DNA of 64,000 nt from an uncultured bacterium (GCA_949293165.1 CASFCW010000003.1:1-64000); one strand, 5' to 3'; positions 15,904 to 24,595 are shown, counted from the stretch's first letter. Program-made: numbers and translations. Notes: a model not told the origin generated them from the letters alone.

Positions 15904-17163
15904 ATGGCGCATCGGGTAGAAATCCTCTCCGTCGGCACGGAGCTGCTGCTGGGCTCCATCGCCAACACCGACGCTCAGATGTTGTCCCAGGGGCTCAGCG
16001 CCCTGGGGCTGAACGTGTACTGGCACACCGTGGTGGGGGACAATCCCCAGCGGGTGGAGCAGGCCGTTGCCGCCGCCCGGAGCCGGGCGGACATCCTCAT
16101 CACCACCGGCGGGCTGGGCCCCACCTGCGACGACCTGACCAAGCAGGTGCTGGCCCGGGCCTTTGGCAAGGAGCTGGTCCGGGATTCCCAGTCGGAGGAA
16201 CGAATTCGGGCCTACTTTGCCGCCACCGGGCGGACTATGACGGAAAACAACCTTCAGCAGGCGCTGGTGCCCCAGGGCTGCACGGTGCTGTCCAACGACT
16301 GGGGCTCCGCCCCCGGCTGCGCCTTCCAGGCCGACGGGATGCATGTTATCATGCTCCCCGGCCCTCCCAGCGAGTGCGGCCCCATGTTCCGTCACCGGGT
16401 GATCCCCTACCTCCAGTCCATCGCCGAGGGGATTATCCTCTCCCGCACCATCAAGCTGTTTGGCATCGGCGAATCCGCCGTGGAGGCCCAGCTGCGGGAT
16501 GAGATGAACGCCTCCTCCAACCCCACCCTGGCGCCCTACGCCAAGGAGGGGGAGTGTGAGCTGCGGGTCACCGCCAAGGCCCCCACCCACCAGGAGGCCC
16601 TGGCCCTGCTGGAGCCCAAGGTGGAGGAGCTCACCCGCCGGTTCGCCCCCCTGGTCTACGGCGTGGACGTCCCCTCCCTGGAACAGGTGGTGGTGGACGG
16701 TCTGCGGGAAAAGGGGCTGACCCTGGGCTGCGGAGAAAGCTGCACCGGTGGGCTGCTGGCCAAACGAATCACCGATATTTCCGGCGCCTCCCAGGTGTTT
16801 TTGGGCGGAGTGGTGTCCTACACCAACCAGGTCAAGCACCAGGTTCTGGGCGTACCCGCCCAGCTGTTGGAGGAATACGGGGCGGTGTCCCAGCCGGTGG
16901 CCCTGGCCATGGCCCAGGGCGTGCGCCGGGTTTTGGGCTGCCAGATCGGTCTGGCCACCACCGGGGTGGCCGGCCCCCAGCGGGACGACCGGGATAACCC
17001 TGTGGGCACCATGTTTGTGGCCATTTCCACCCCGGATGGGGATTATGTCCGTCCCCTCCAGCTGGGTCAGCGCCCCACCCGGGCCCGCCACCGGGTGCAG
17101 ACCGCCAGCCACGCTCTGGATCTGGCCCGCCGGTACCTGGCCGGGCTGCCTTACGACTTATAA
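15904..17163 (+). CDS. cinA: CinA family protein (competence/damage-inducible; NMN deamidase-type)
   Basis: 419-aa two-domain CinA. The N-terminal molybdopterin-binding-like (COG1058) domain carries SVGTELLLG and TTGGLGPTCDDLT. The C-terminal CinA amidohydrolase domain, from about residue 255, carries GESCTGGLLA and TTGVAGP. The C-domain deamidates nicotinamide mononucleotide in characterised members, and the N-domain is ADP-ribose pyrophosphatase-like. Full length. AAGGAGG upstream of the ATG, 12 bp behind thiI, and a shared terminator after the stop. Confidence 0.93.
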   Translation: MAHRVEILSVGTELLLGSIANTDAQMLSQGLSALGLNVYWHTVVGDNPQRVEQAVAAARSRADILITTGGLGPTCDDLTKQVLARAFGKELVRDSQSEERIRAYFAATGRTMTENNLQQALVPQGCTVLSNDWGSAPGCAFQADGMHVIMLPGPPSECGPMFRHRVIPYLQSIAEGIILSRTIKLFGIGESAVEAQLRDEMNASSNPTLAPYAKEGECELRVTAKAPTHQEALALLEPKVEELTRRFAPLVYGVDVPSLEQVVVDGLREKGLTLGCGESCTGGLLAKRITDISGASQVFLGGVVSYTNQVKHQVLGVPAQLLEEYGAVSQPVALAMAQGVRRVLGCQIGLATTGVAGPQRDDRDNPVGTMFVAISTPDGDYVRPLQLGQRPTRARHRVQTASHALDLARRYLAGLPYDL

Positions 17164-17165
17164 AC

Positions 17166-17207
17166 ATAAAAATTGGGCCGCGCCTTTTGGCGCGGCCCAA
17201 TTTTTTG
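17166..17207. terminator. Bidirectional terminator between cinA and ribU
   Basis: AAAAATTGGGCCGCGCC-TTTTG-GCGCGGCCCAATTTTTT: a T tract on both strands of a long perfect stem serves the two convergent genes. Confidence 0.93.
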
Positions 17208-17208
17208 C

Positions 17209-17910
17209 TTACAGAATGCCCATGAGCACCAGGGCCAGCAGGACGAAGGTGACCAGCAGGGCAAAGGCGAAGAGGAACACGCCGGTGTTGCTCTTTCTCT
17301 CCTGTCCGCTGGCAGAGGGATTGACCAGCCCGGCCCGGCGAAGGGACTCCACCACCGGCTTATACAGCAGCAGAGTCGCCGCCATATTCAGCCCGCCCTT
17401 GGCAATATTAAAGGGCAGGAACACCGGCACCAGCAGGCTGGCCACATACTCCCGGGTCACCCCGGCCATGTAGTAGGGGGTAATCAGGTAGTTCCACAGC
17501 AGCATGGTAACCGTCAGCGCCGCGATTCCCAGGGACAGCCCCAGGATCGCGCCCTTCATGGTGTGGAACTTTTTGTAGCAGAAGGAGGCCGTGCAGCAGA
17601 AGGCACAGGTGGCCAGCACATTCATAATGCACCCGATAGGGCCGGTTGTGCTGACCAGGAGCATCTGAAGCACCGACGCCACAGCGGCCACCACGGCGGC
17701 GGCCAGGGGGCCGTACAGGAAGCCGCCGATGCAGATGACCACATCCTTAAAGTCAAAATCCAGGAACCCGTTGACGCTGGGGATGGACTTACACAGATAG
17801 GACACCACAAAGGCAATGGCGGTCAGCATGGACAAGGTGACCACCATGCGGGTATCCGTCCCGGACCGGGTGAAGCTGGCGGCCTGCCTGGTCGTAGACT
17901 GTTCAGACAT
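17209..17910 (-). CDS. ribU: Riboflavin ECF transporter S component
   Basis: 233-aa integral membrane protein with about six hydrophobic segments, matching the RibU family of substrate-capturing (S) subunits of energy-coupling-factor transporters. Family markers include DFDFKDVVICIGGFLYGP and FNIAKGGLN. The identification is reinforced by an FMN riboswitch in its leader, which couples uptake to flavin status. ATG at 17910 follows AGGAGT; upstream in-frame codons belong to the leader RNA. The shared ATPases (EcfA, EcfA') and EcfT are not encoded nearby, as is usual for group II ECF systems. Confidence 0.93.
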   Translation of the reverse strand: MSEQSTTRQAASFTRSGTDTRMVVTLSMLTAIAFVVSYLCKSIPSVNGFLDFDFKDVVICIGGFLYGPLAAAVVAAVASVLQMLLVSTTGPIGCIMNVLATCAFCCTASFCYKKFHTMKGAILGLSLGIAALTVTMLLWNYLITPYYMAGVTREYVASLLVPVFLPFNIAKGGLNMAATLLLYKPVVESLRRAGLVNPSASGQERKSNTGVFLFAFALLVTFVLLALVLMGIL

Positions 17911-18019
17911 AGAAAATACTCCTCTTGATTTGATACTCCTGAAAGAGCCAGTCCTCCAGGCGCACAAACAAAGGAGCGTATCCCAAGCGTCCCCCAAAGG
18001 GGCCGCTGTTTGAAACACA

Positions 18020-18137
18020 TCTTCTTCCATCCGGACTGTAACCGTTGGTCCCGGAGTTTCACCGGGTCAGCGGACGCACCTATGCGTCCGGTCGCGGACT
18101 GTACCGCCAGTGGGGAATCGCACCCCGCCCTGAAGAC
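18020..18137 (-). ncRNA. FMN riboswitch (RFN element)
   Basis: Reading the minus strand: GGGCGGGGTG, ATTCCCCACTGGCGGTA, AGTCCGCGA, GACCCGGTGAAACTCCGGGA and ACCAACGGTTACAGTCCGGA follow in the order of the RFN consensus, closed by TCTTC/GAAGA. It lies directly upstream of ribU. No clear terminator separates it from the gene, so control may be at translation. FMN binding should lower RibU synthesis. Confidence 0.95.
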
Positions 18138-18160
18138 TGTCATTCAGTTGTCCACCCACC

Positions 18161-18188
18161 ATTATATGTATCCCCGGCGAAAATGCAA
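18161..18188 (-). promoter_or_regulatory. Promoter of the FMN riboswitch-ribU transcript
   Basis: -35 TTGCAT (18183-18188), 16-bp spacer, -10 TATAAT (18161-18166), immediately upstream of the riboswitch. Confidence 0.78.
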
Positions 18189-18208
18189 CCCCTTTTTCAC
18201 CGGAATCC

Positions 18209-18243
18209 AAAACCCGCCGGGACCCATGGGGCCTCCGGCGGGA
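18209..18243 (-). terminator. rpiB terminator
   Basis: CCCGCCGG-loop-CCGGCGGG followed on the minus strand by TTTTGG, 8 bp past the rpiB stop. Confidence 0.75.
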
Positions 18244-18250
18244 TGGAAGG

Positions 18251-18688
18251 TTATTCCTTTTCAATGTCCATCATCATATTGACCCGGCGCTCATGCCGCC
18301 CGCCTTCAAAAGGCGTGCTGAGGAACACATCCACAATCCGCTCGGCCATATTGCTGCCCACCAGGCCGGCGCCCATGGCCAGCATATTGGCGTCGTTGTG
18401 CCGGCGGGTCATCTCCGCGGACAGCGGCTCGCTGCACAGGGCGCAGCGGATGCCCTTCACCTTGTTGGCGGAAATGGAAATGCCGATCCCCGTGGTGCAG
18501 ATCACAATACCCCGCTCACAGGTCCCGTCAGCCACCGCCTTGGCGGCAGCCTGTCCAAACTTGGGATAATCACAGCTCTCCTGGCTGTCGCAGCCGCAGT
18601 CCAGCACAGACTCACCCTTGGCCGTCAGATACGCCTTGATATGCTCCTTCAACCGATACCCGCCGTGATCCGATGCAATCGAGATCAT
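18251..18688 (-). CDS. rpiB: Ribose-5-phosphate isomerase B
   Basis: 145-aa RpiB/LacAB-fold isomerase interconverting ribulose 5-phosphate and ribose 5-phosphate. It begins MISIASDHGG (Asp8-His9). The catalytic cysteine is Cys64 or 65 in ICTTGIGISI, and the HNDANMLAMG segment is present. ATG at 18688 follows AGGAGGAAT; upstream in-frame codons encode an Arg/Gly-rich stretch unlike the family. Single-gene unit. Some family members act on allose or galactose phosphates, but the short canonical form supports RpiB. Confidence 0.94.
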   Translation of the reverse strand: MISIASDHGGYRLKEHIKAYLTAKGESVLDCGCDSQESCDYPKFGQAAAKAVADGTCERGIVICTTGIGISISANKVKGIRCALCSEPLSAEMTRRHNDANMLAMGAGLVGSNMAERIVDVFLSTPFEGGRHERRVNMMMDIEKE

Positions 18689-18829
18689 CTGATATTCCTC
18701 CTTTGTCCCGCGGCCGCCGCGCCCCGGCCGCCGTCGGTCTCTTTTGAGTCTATTGTATTTCATTTTTCCTTCTTTTGCAAGTGCCGGCCGTTCAGGCATG
18801 ATTTCCTACCATCCTCCCTTCGTCCGTTT

Positions 18830-19023
18830 AATCGTTCGTATGTTTGATATATTACAAAAATATTTCCCAGTGGTTCTTGTTTTCAAAAAAGCCAGTTATT
18901 AGGATTTGTTCATAATATCAATTATTTCTCATAATATATCCGTTCTTTTATCCGGTTTTCACCTTACCTTTTCTGTAATTATGAACCATTTCTTAATTTT
19001 TCTTAAAAGGTCATGAAATACTC
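18830..19023. other. AT-rich intergenic island upstream of the GT2 gene
   Basis: About 200 bp of strongly AT-rich DNA in an otherwise GC-rich region, with many A/T runs and no start codon carrying a ribosome binding site. I see no RNA gene in it. It may be a regulatory, curved or silencer-bound segment in front of the GT2 promoter. Confidence 0.5.
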
Positions 19024-19051
19024 TTGTAATAATTTTATCTGGTGCTATGAT
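19024..19051 (+). promoter_or_regulatory. GT2 gene promoter
   Basis: -35 TTGTAA (19024-19029), 16-bp spacer, TGCTATGAT extended -10 (TATGAT 19046-19051); start codon 50 bp downstream. Confidence 0.6.
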
Positions 19052-19100
19052 GAATCAAGCTCGGGGCGGAGGCCCCAATTTTCTTAAAGAAGGTGACTTC

Positions 19101-20390
19101 ATGCATATCATCCATCTAGTGGAAGACTTCAACCTGTTCCTCGCCGTTCTCTTCACTGTGGTGTACGGCTATCAGCTGGTCTATCTCCTGCTGGGGATGA
19201 TTCGTTCCCATCTGCCCGCCCCTGTGCGGCCTGTGGCGCTGCATCGCTATGCCGCGGTGATTTCCGCCCGCAACGAGGAAGGCGTCATAGGAGAGCTGAT
19301 ACAGAGTTTGAAACATCAGAATTATCCTCAGGAGTATCTGGATGTTTATGTGATTGCGGACAACTGCACGGACAACACCGCCCAGGCGGCCAAAGATGCC
19401 GGCGCTATTGTGTATGAGCGGTACAACCGGCGGGAGAAGGGCAAGGGCTACGCCCTGGACTTCTTCTTCCGGGCCCTGGCCGCGGAAAAGAAGGATCGCT
19501 ACGACGGCTATCTGATTTTCGACGCCGACAATCTGGTCGACCCCGACTTTACGGCGGAGATGAACAAGGTCTTTGACCAGGGCGGGTACGCCGCCATCAC
19601 CTGCTACCGCAATTCCCGCAACTTTGGCGCCAACTGGATTTCCGCCGGCTACGGCATCTGGTTCCTTCGGGAGGCTCGTTTCCTCAATGCACCCCGGATG
19701 CTGCTGGGCACCAACTGCCACGTCTCCGGCACCGGATTCCTGATTTCCGCCGACGTGGTGCGGGAGAATGGCGGCTGGCCCTTCCATCTCCTGACGGAGG
19801 ACATTGAATTCTCCGTTAGCTGCGCTTTGAAGGGGCGCCGCATCGGCTACTGCAGCAAGGCCGTGATTTATGATGAACAGCCCACCTCCTTCCAGCAGTC
19901 CTGGGATCAGCGGCTGCGGTGGTCCAAGGGCTTTTATCAGGTCAACGCCAATTACAGTGCCGGGCTGCTGCGGGGCTTTGCCCACAAGCCTGGACGCAAG
20001 GCCTGGTCCTGCTACGACATGCTTATGACGGTGGCGCCCGGCATGCTCCTCACCCTGGGGATTTTGAGCTTCAACCTGCTGGTCTGCCTGGCCTGTCTGG
20101 GACAGCCCACCTACATCGTCAATCGGATTCTGGCCGTGTCCGGCGGCTTCCTGCTGTCCACCGTGTGCAACTTTTATCTGGGCCTGCTGCTTTACGGCCT
20201 GCTCACCGTCCTCTTTGAGTGGAAGCAGATCCGCGTCCCCGCCCATAAAAAGCTGCTCTATGTGCTGACCTTCCCCATCTTCATGTTTACCTACATCCCC
20301 ATCTCCCTGGCCGCCCTGGTCCGGAAGGTGGAGTGGAAGCCCATCTACCACACCGGCAGCGGCAGCAAAGCCCTCCCCCCGCTTTCTTGA
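19101..20390 (+). CDS. Membrane glycosyltransferase family 2 (processive type)
   Basis: 429-aa GT2 enzyme related to poly-GlcNAc/cellulose-type synthases. A hydrophobic N-terminal helix is at about 8-30. The catalytic domain has SARNEEGV, FDADNLV (DxD, near 135), a TEDIEFS acidic motif and QRLRW (QxxRW). Three or more C-terminal membrane helices follow (about 305-415). It would polymerise and export a surface sugar polymer from a nucleotide sugar, but donor and product are unknown. ATG at 19101 is favoured by AAGGTGAC; an ATG at 19047 overlaps the -10. There are no accessory export genes beside it. Its stop codon lies inside a small palindrome that leads into the 157-bp repeats. Confidence 0.87.
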   Translation: MHIIHLVEDFNLFLAVLFTVVYGYQLVYLLLGMIRSHLPAPVRPVALHRYAAVISARNEEGVIGELIQSLKHQNYPQEYLDVYVIADNCTDNTAQAAKDAGAIVYERYNRREKGKGYALDFFFRALAAEKKDRYDGYLIFDADNLVDPDFTAEMNKVFDQGGYAAITCYRNSRNFGANWISAGYGIWFLREARFLNAPRMLLGTNCHVSGTGFLISADVVRENGGWPFHLLTEDIEFSVSCALKGRRIGYCSKAVIYDEQPTSFQQSWDQRLRWSKGFYQVNANYSAGLLRGFAHKPGRKAWSCYDMLMTVAPGMLLTLGILSFNLLVCLACLGQPTYIVNRILAVSGGFLLSTVCNFYLGLLLYGLLTVLFEWKQIRVPAHKKLLYVLTFPIFMFTYIPISLAALVRKVEWKPIYHTGSGSKALPPLS

Positions 20391-20407
20391 AAGAAAGCTT
20401 GGCAAAG

Positions 20408-20878
20408 AACTTTGCGGGAAAGCTCCGCTTTCCCTCTCGCCGCAGGAAGTGCCGGAGAGCCTTCCGGCTTCCCCCACGAAAGATAAACCGGCTTATCCCA
20501 CGCAGGTGCCCTCTCTCCTGCGTGGGTTTTCCTTTGACCCGCCCTTGAATATGGCTTGGCAAGGAACTTGGCGGGAATGCTCCGCCTTCCCTCTCGCCGC
20601 AGGAAGTGCCGGAGAGCCTTTCGGCTTCCCCCACGAAAGACAAAACGGCTTATCCCACGCAGGTGCCCTCTCTCCTGCGTGGGTTTTCCTTTGACCCGCC
20701 CTTGAATACGGCTTGGCAAGGAACTTTGCGGGAATGCTCCGCCCTCCCTCTCGCCGCAGGAGGTGCCGGAGAGCCTTCCGGCTTCCCCTACGAAAGACAA
20801 AACGGCTTATCCCACGCAGGTGCCCTCTCTCCTGCGTGGGTTTTCCTTTGACCCGCCCTTGAATATGGCTTGGCAAGA
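20408..20878 (+). repeat. Three tandem 157-bp repeats with internal terminators
   Basis: Three head-to-tail units of exactly 157 bp (starting 20408, 20565 and 20722), differing by a handful of substitutions. Each contains small stem-loops (such as GCGGGAATGCTCCGC and GCCGG/CCGGC) and one CCCACGCAGG-loop-CCTGCGTGGG-TTTT terminator. Part of the unit's start is echoed at 20391-20407. Frames are open in places but encode no recognisable protein. On the plus strand the set would act as a triple terminator for the GT2 gene. The 595-bp gap to birA holds only this array and the birA terminator. Confidence 0.92.
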
Positions 20879-20920
20879 TATTTTTCAGAAATACTCTGTT
20901 TTCCCACGAAAGAAGGACAT

Positions 20921-20963
20921 AAAAGCACCCGCCCTGCGGAAATTGCTTCCGCAGGGCGGGTGC
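20921..20963 (-). terminator. birA terminator
   Basis: GCACCCGCCCTGCGGAA/TTCCGCAGGGCGGGTGC, a perfect 17-bp stem followed on the minus strand by TTTTA. The plus strand also ends in TTCTCTTTT, so it may work both ways. Confidence 0.9.
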
Positions 20964-20985
20964 CTTCTCTTTTCAGGTCATGCTG

Positions 20986-21978
20986 TCAAACGTAGCCGTA
21001 CATGCCCCGCACCGATACCTCGCCGGCGGACAGAGCCGCCCGGCGTCCGTCCGGGTACTCCACCACCAGGCGGAACTGGTCGTCTATCTCCAGGGCAAAG
21101 GCTTCCTCCCGGGACACGGGGGTAACCAGCTGCACCTGCTTGCCCGGGGTGATGCAGTCGGCCCGGTATTTGGCCAGATACACCCCTTTGTTTTCCGGAA
21201 AACTGCGATACATCCGATCCAGCGCCTGGACCAGGCAGACCGCCACCTGGGACCGGCGCACCGGGTGCCCCAGCTCCTGGGCCAGGGAGGTGGCAAAGGA
21301 ACGGATCTCCTCTCCAAAGTCCTCCGGCCGGTGGTTGACGTTGATCCCGATGCCGGGGATCAGATATTCCAGGGCGTTGGACTCGCTCTCCAGCCCCATC
21401 TCCGTCAGGATGCCGCACAGCTTTTTCCCGTTGAGGATGATGTCGTTGGTCCATTTGATCCGGGGCCGGACGCCGCAGGCGGCCTCGATTCCGTCGCACA
21501 CCGCCACAGCCACCCAAGCGGTGAAATCCACCACTTCCTCCGGCCGCAGCTTGGGCCGCAGCAGGGCGGTGAGGTACAGCCCCACCCCTTTGGGGGACTG
21601 GAAGGTCCGGCCCAGCCGTCCCCTGCCCCCTGTCTGCTCCTCGCTGATGACCACCAGCCCTTCCTCCGCCCCGGCCAGCGCCTGCCGCTTGGCCTCGGTA
21701 TTGGTGGAGTCCACCGTGTCCAGACACAGGAGCCGGCGGCCCACATAGCATCCGGCCAGCGGCCCGGTCAGCTCCCCTTCCCGTACCCGGTCAGGGCTCT
21801 GCTCCAGCCGGTAGCCCCGTTTGGGCGCCGACTGAATCACATACCCCTCCTGGCGCAGGGCTTCAATCGCCTTCCACACGGCGGCCCGGCTGATGCCCAG
21901 GGTCTGGCTCATCGCCTCGCCGGACACATAGCTGTCCCCCTGCTCCAACAACAGGGAGAGTACCTTCTCTCGGCTCAT
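20986..21978 (-). CDS. birA: Bifunctional biotin ligase/biotin operon repressor BirA
   Basis: 330-aa group II biotin protein ligase. An N-terminal winged helix (about 1-60, LGISRAAVWKAIEALRQEGY) precedes the ligase core with GGRGRLGRTF (biotinyl-AMP loop) and KWTNDI, and a C-terminal SH3-like domain. It attaches biotin to carboxylase carrier proteins, and the HTH implies biotin-dependent repression of biotin uptake or synthesis genes, none of which are in the window. GGAGGAACC precedes the ATG. Monocistronic. Confidence 0.95.
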   Translation of the reverse strand: MSREKVLSLLLEQGDSYVSGEAMSQTLGISRAAVWKAIEALRQEGYVIQSAPKRGYRLEQSPDRVREGELTGPLAGCYVGRRLLCLDTVDSTNTEAKRQALAGAEEGLVVISEEQTGGRGRLGRTFQSPKGVGLYLTALLRPKLRPEEVVDFTAWVAVAVCDGIEAACGVRPRIKWTNDIILNGKKLCGILTEMGLESESNALEYLIPGIGINVNHRPEDFGEEIRSFATSLAQELGHPVRRSQVAVCLVQALDRMYRSFPENKGVYLAKYRADCITPGKQVQLVTPVSREEAFALEIDDQFRLVVEYPDGRRAALSAGEVSVRGMYGYV

Positions 21979-22008
21979 GGTTCCTCCTCCGCACCCGTTT
22001 TCCAGGGT

Positions 22009-23037
22009 TCATTTGTTCAGGGCAGCCTCCTGCTCCTCTACCGCCCGGAACCGAGGCATAATGCCGATCTTGTCCGGGGTATGGACGGGCAGCTGATAAA
22101 TGTCATGGCCTGGGAAGTGGTTGCCCTCAATGATGCAGGGGCCCTCCGGCGTGAAGCAAACATCCCAGCCCACGTACCGCAGCCCCTCCGGGATACTGGC
22201 GGCCCGCTCCACCAGCGCCTTGGCCTTGTCCCAGTCCGGGAATTGAAAGCCCTTGATGGGGGTGCCGGTAGCGGGGTGGTTTTCGTAAAGGTGCTTGCTC
22301 TTGTCCAGGGCCCGGTCGATCACCGTGCCCGTCTCCGGGTCTATAGGCGCCACCATGCCGCCGCTGTTGAAATTATCCACGTACTTCCCGTTGCCGATGC
22401 GGAACATGGCGGTAATCAGATAGACCTTGCCGCTTTTCCCCCGGATGGTGACCATGCGAACGGTGTTGATGGCGTCTGGGTAGATCTCCGCCACCTTGGG
22501 ATGCTGGCGGATGATCTGCTCCAGTTCAAAATGGGGGGCAAACTGCACCAGATGGTCGTACAGGGCGTCCAGGGAGGGGTAGTCCTCCACAGACAGCTTT
22601 TCAATGCCGTGGCCGCAGGTGCCCAGGGCAGGCTTGGCCATAAATACCGGGTGGCGCTTCAGGAAGTCCATCACTTCCTCCCGGTTTTCCCCGGTCACCG
22701 CCACCCACTCCCGCCCCAGGAAGGGGCCGTACTTTTGGTTGAACTGGACCTTGTCCTCCAGCTCCCCCCAACACTCCCGGCGGTTATACATGGCCACCAG
22801 CTGGTTGTTCCTGCCCCGGGTGAGGTAGGTGTCCCGCTGCTGGTCAGTCAGGTTATACATCTCAAACAGGTCGTAATCCATGTAGCCCGCGCCGTATTTC
22901 ACGGCGCAGTCCTTCATGTCCCGGAAAATGGCCAGACGGGAACAGCCCGTCTTTCCATGGATGGCGTTGATCTTGCCCCACATGGCCCGGTAGTCCATAT
23001 TCAGCGCCCGCTGAATCACATATGACAGTCTTCCCAC
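22009..23037 (-). CDS. ATP-grasp protein, sugar-transfer-associated type
   Basis: 342-aa protein resembling the sugar-transfer-associated ATP-grasp family (as in PF14397), found beside polysaccharide genes but biochemically poorly defined. Visible features: Lys-containing VFMAKPALGTCGHGIEKL (nucleotide-binding strand), an EQIIRQHP loop, NTVRMVT, and a C-terminal WDVCFTPEGPCIIEGN with the Asp, Glu and Asn metal ligands of ATP-grasp folds. No membrane segment. GTG at 23037 is chosen because GAGGG lies 7 nt upstream; a TTG two codons earlier is too close to it. It lies alone between birA and ilvE; a role in amide or ester bond formation on a glycan precursor is only inferred. Confidence 0.8.
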   Translation of the reverse strand: MGRLSYVIQRALNMDYRAMWGKINAIHGKTGCSRLAIFRDMKDCAVKYGAGYMDYDLFEMYNLTDQQRDTYLTRGRNNQLVAMYNRRECWGELEDKVQFNQKYGPFLGREWVAVTGENREEVMDFLKRHPVFMAKPALGTCGHGIEKLSVEDYPSLDALYDHLVQFAPHFELEQIIRQHPKVAEIYPDAINTVRMVTIRGKSGKVYLITAMFRIGNGKYVDNFNSGGMVAPIDPETGTVIDRALDKSKHLYENHPATGTPIKGFQFPDWDKAKALVERAASIPEGLRYVGWDVCFTPEGPCIIEGNHFPGHDIYQLPVHTPDKIGIMPRFRAVEEQEAALNK

Positions 23038-23080
23038 AAACAATCCCTCATATCATTGGCATGGCGGTTTGGTGATAACC

Positions 23081-23111
23081 GGCCCCCGTGCGGACAAGCC
23101 GCGCGGGGGCC
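23081..23111 (-). terminator. GC-rich hairpin downstream of ilvE
   Basis: GGCCCCCG-loop-CGGGGGCC. A proper T tract is lacking, so terminator function is uncertain. Confidence 0.45.
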
Positions 23112-23132
23112 GTAACATTCTGTTCTGCCGGT

Positions 23133-24200
23133 TCAGCACAGGGGCATGACCCAGCCGTGGGGGTCGGGGCGGCGGCCCCACTGGATGCCGGTCAGTTCGT
23201 CATACAGCCGCTGGGTGACAGGGCCGATCTGGTTGTTGCTGACGGTCACCTTCTTGTCCCCGCTGGCCAGCTCGCCGATGGGGGAGACCACGGCGGCGGT
23301 GCCGGTGCCCCAGGCCTCCTCCAGGGTGCCGTTCTCAGCGGCCTCAAACAGCTCCTCGGCGGAGATGCGGCGCTCCTCCACCTCGTAGCCCCAGTCCTTC
23401 AGCAGCTGGATGCAGGACCGGCGGGTAATGCCGTCCAGCACGGAGCCGTTCAGGTCGGGGGTGAGGATCTTGCCGGCCACCTTGAACATCACGTTCATAG
23501 AGCCGACCTCCTCAATGTACTTGCGGTGGACGCCGTCCAGCCACAGCACCTGGCTGTAGCCCTTCTCCTCCGCCCGGTCGCTGGCCCGGAGGGAGGCGGC
23601 GTAGTTGCCGCCGGTCTTGGCGGTGCCGGTGCCGCCCTTGACGGCGCGGACATCCTGGTCCTCCACATAGATCTTTACAGGGTTCAGCCCCTCGGGGTAA
23701 TAGGCGCCCACAGGGCATACAATGACGATGTACTGGCAGTGCTTGGAGCTGTGTACGCCCAGGGCGGCGTCCAGGCCGACGATGAAGGGGCGGATATACA
23801 GGGAGGTATCCTTCTCATAGGGCACCCAGTCCTGCTCCATCTTCACCAGCTCGGTAATACCGGCCAGGGCCAGCTCCTCCGGGATCTGAGGCAGCGCCAT
23901 ACGCTCGGCGGACTGGTTCATCCGGCGCACGTTGTCCAGGGGACGGAACAGCTGGATCTTGTTGTCCTCGGTGCGATAAGCCTTCAGGCCCTCGAAGATC
24001 TCCTCCGCGTAGTGCAGCACCTTGGCCGCAGGGTCGATGCTCAGCGGGCCGTAGGGGACAATGCGGGCGTCGTGCCAGCCCTGGCCGGCGTCATAGTCCA
24101 CGATGAACATATGGTCGGTCATATTCTTGCCAAACACCAGGGTGGAGGAGTCAGGCTTCTCCTTCAGGGTCTGGGCGCGGGTGATCTGAATGCTTTCCAT
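23133..24200 (-). CDS. ilvE: Branched-chain amino acid aminotransferase
   Basis: 355-aa fold-type IV PLP enzyme, interconverting Leu, Ile and Val with their 2-oxo acids. The PLP lysine lies in GTAKTGGNYAASL, the substrate and phosphate sites in YIRPFIVG and GTGTAAVVSPIG, and EEIFEGLKAYR near the N-terminus is typical of the long bacterial BCAT subfamily. ATG at 24200 is preceded by TAGGAGG at the right distance; a TTG three codons earlier is too close. It has its own promoter with a ~130-nt leader showing no T-box core. No other ilv genes are adjacent. Confidence 0.94.
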   Translation of the reverse strand: MESIQITRAQTLKEKPDSSTLVFGKNMTDHMFIVDYDAGQGWHDARIVPYGPLSIDPAAKVLHYAEEIFEGLKAYRTEDNKIQLFRPLDNVRRMNQSAERMALPQIPEELALAGITELVKMEQDWVPYEKDTSLYIRPFIVGLDAALGVHSSKHCQYIVIVCPVGAYYPEGLNPVKIYVEDQDVRAVKGGTGTAKTGGNYAASLRASDRAEEKGYSQVLWLDGVHRKYIEEVGSMNVMFKVAGKILTPDLNGSVLDGITRRSCIQLLKDWGYEVEERRISAEELFEAAENGTLEEAWGTGTAAVVSPIGELASGDKKVTVSNNQIGPVTQRLYDELTGIQWGRRPDPHGWVMPLC

Positions 24201-24333
24201 GTCAAACAACCTCCTAAGGGTATGAATCTCACAGACACAGGGTCCGCTCCTGCGGCTCCGCTTCTCTATTCATCGGGGCCCCGGGCGCCGGCTCTTTTCT
24301 GCGGCCGTTCCGCAACAGCGGGCTTGTTTGTTT

Positions 24334-24362
24334 ATTATATCAGCCTTTTTCCCTGGTTGCAA
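24334..24362 (-). promoter_or_regulatory. ilvE promoter
   Basis: -35 TTGCAA (24357-24362), 17-bp spacer, -10 TATAAT (24334-24339). The ~130-nt leader (24201-24330) is GC-rich; no recognised riboswitch or T-box sequence was found in it. Confidence 0.8.
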
Positions 24363-24439
24363 CGGCTCAGGACAGGAAAACACGATTTTTCTCCCCTGCC
24401 CCCTTCCGTTTTCCCCGGGAACCGGACGGGATTTCCCTC

Positions 24440-24468
24440 TTGTCGAATTATGCAGAATAACCTATAAT
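24440..24468 (+). promoter_or_regulatory. Promoter of the DUF3048 lipoprotein-ogt unit
   Basis: -35 TTGTCG (24440-24445), 17-bp spacer, -10 TATAAT (24463-24468), divergent from the ilvE promoter. Confidence 0.75.
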
Positions 24469-24595
24469 ATGGTTGAATGCCGGCAAAAGATTGCCTTTTC
24501 GTCCAAGGCCGCCCCTTCCCGCCGGGCCGCGGGGAGGGCTGCCTCCCCGCCTTTATCACAGATGCCGCCTTCGGCGGTGAAATGGAGGATTGTAC

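Noticed and set aside
20449..20851. Three repeated ~81-codon frames inside the 157-bp repeats
   Set aside because: They exist only because the unit is repeated. They run through terminator hairpins, lack ribosome binding sites and match no protein family.
24201..24330. Leader peptide or T-box controlling ilvE
   Set aside because: A 14-codon frame (about 24222-24266, minus strand) has only two Leu codons and no ribosome binding site or attenuator. The T-box core sequence is absent.
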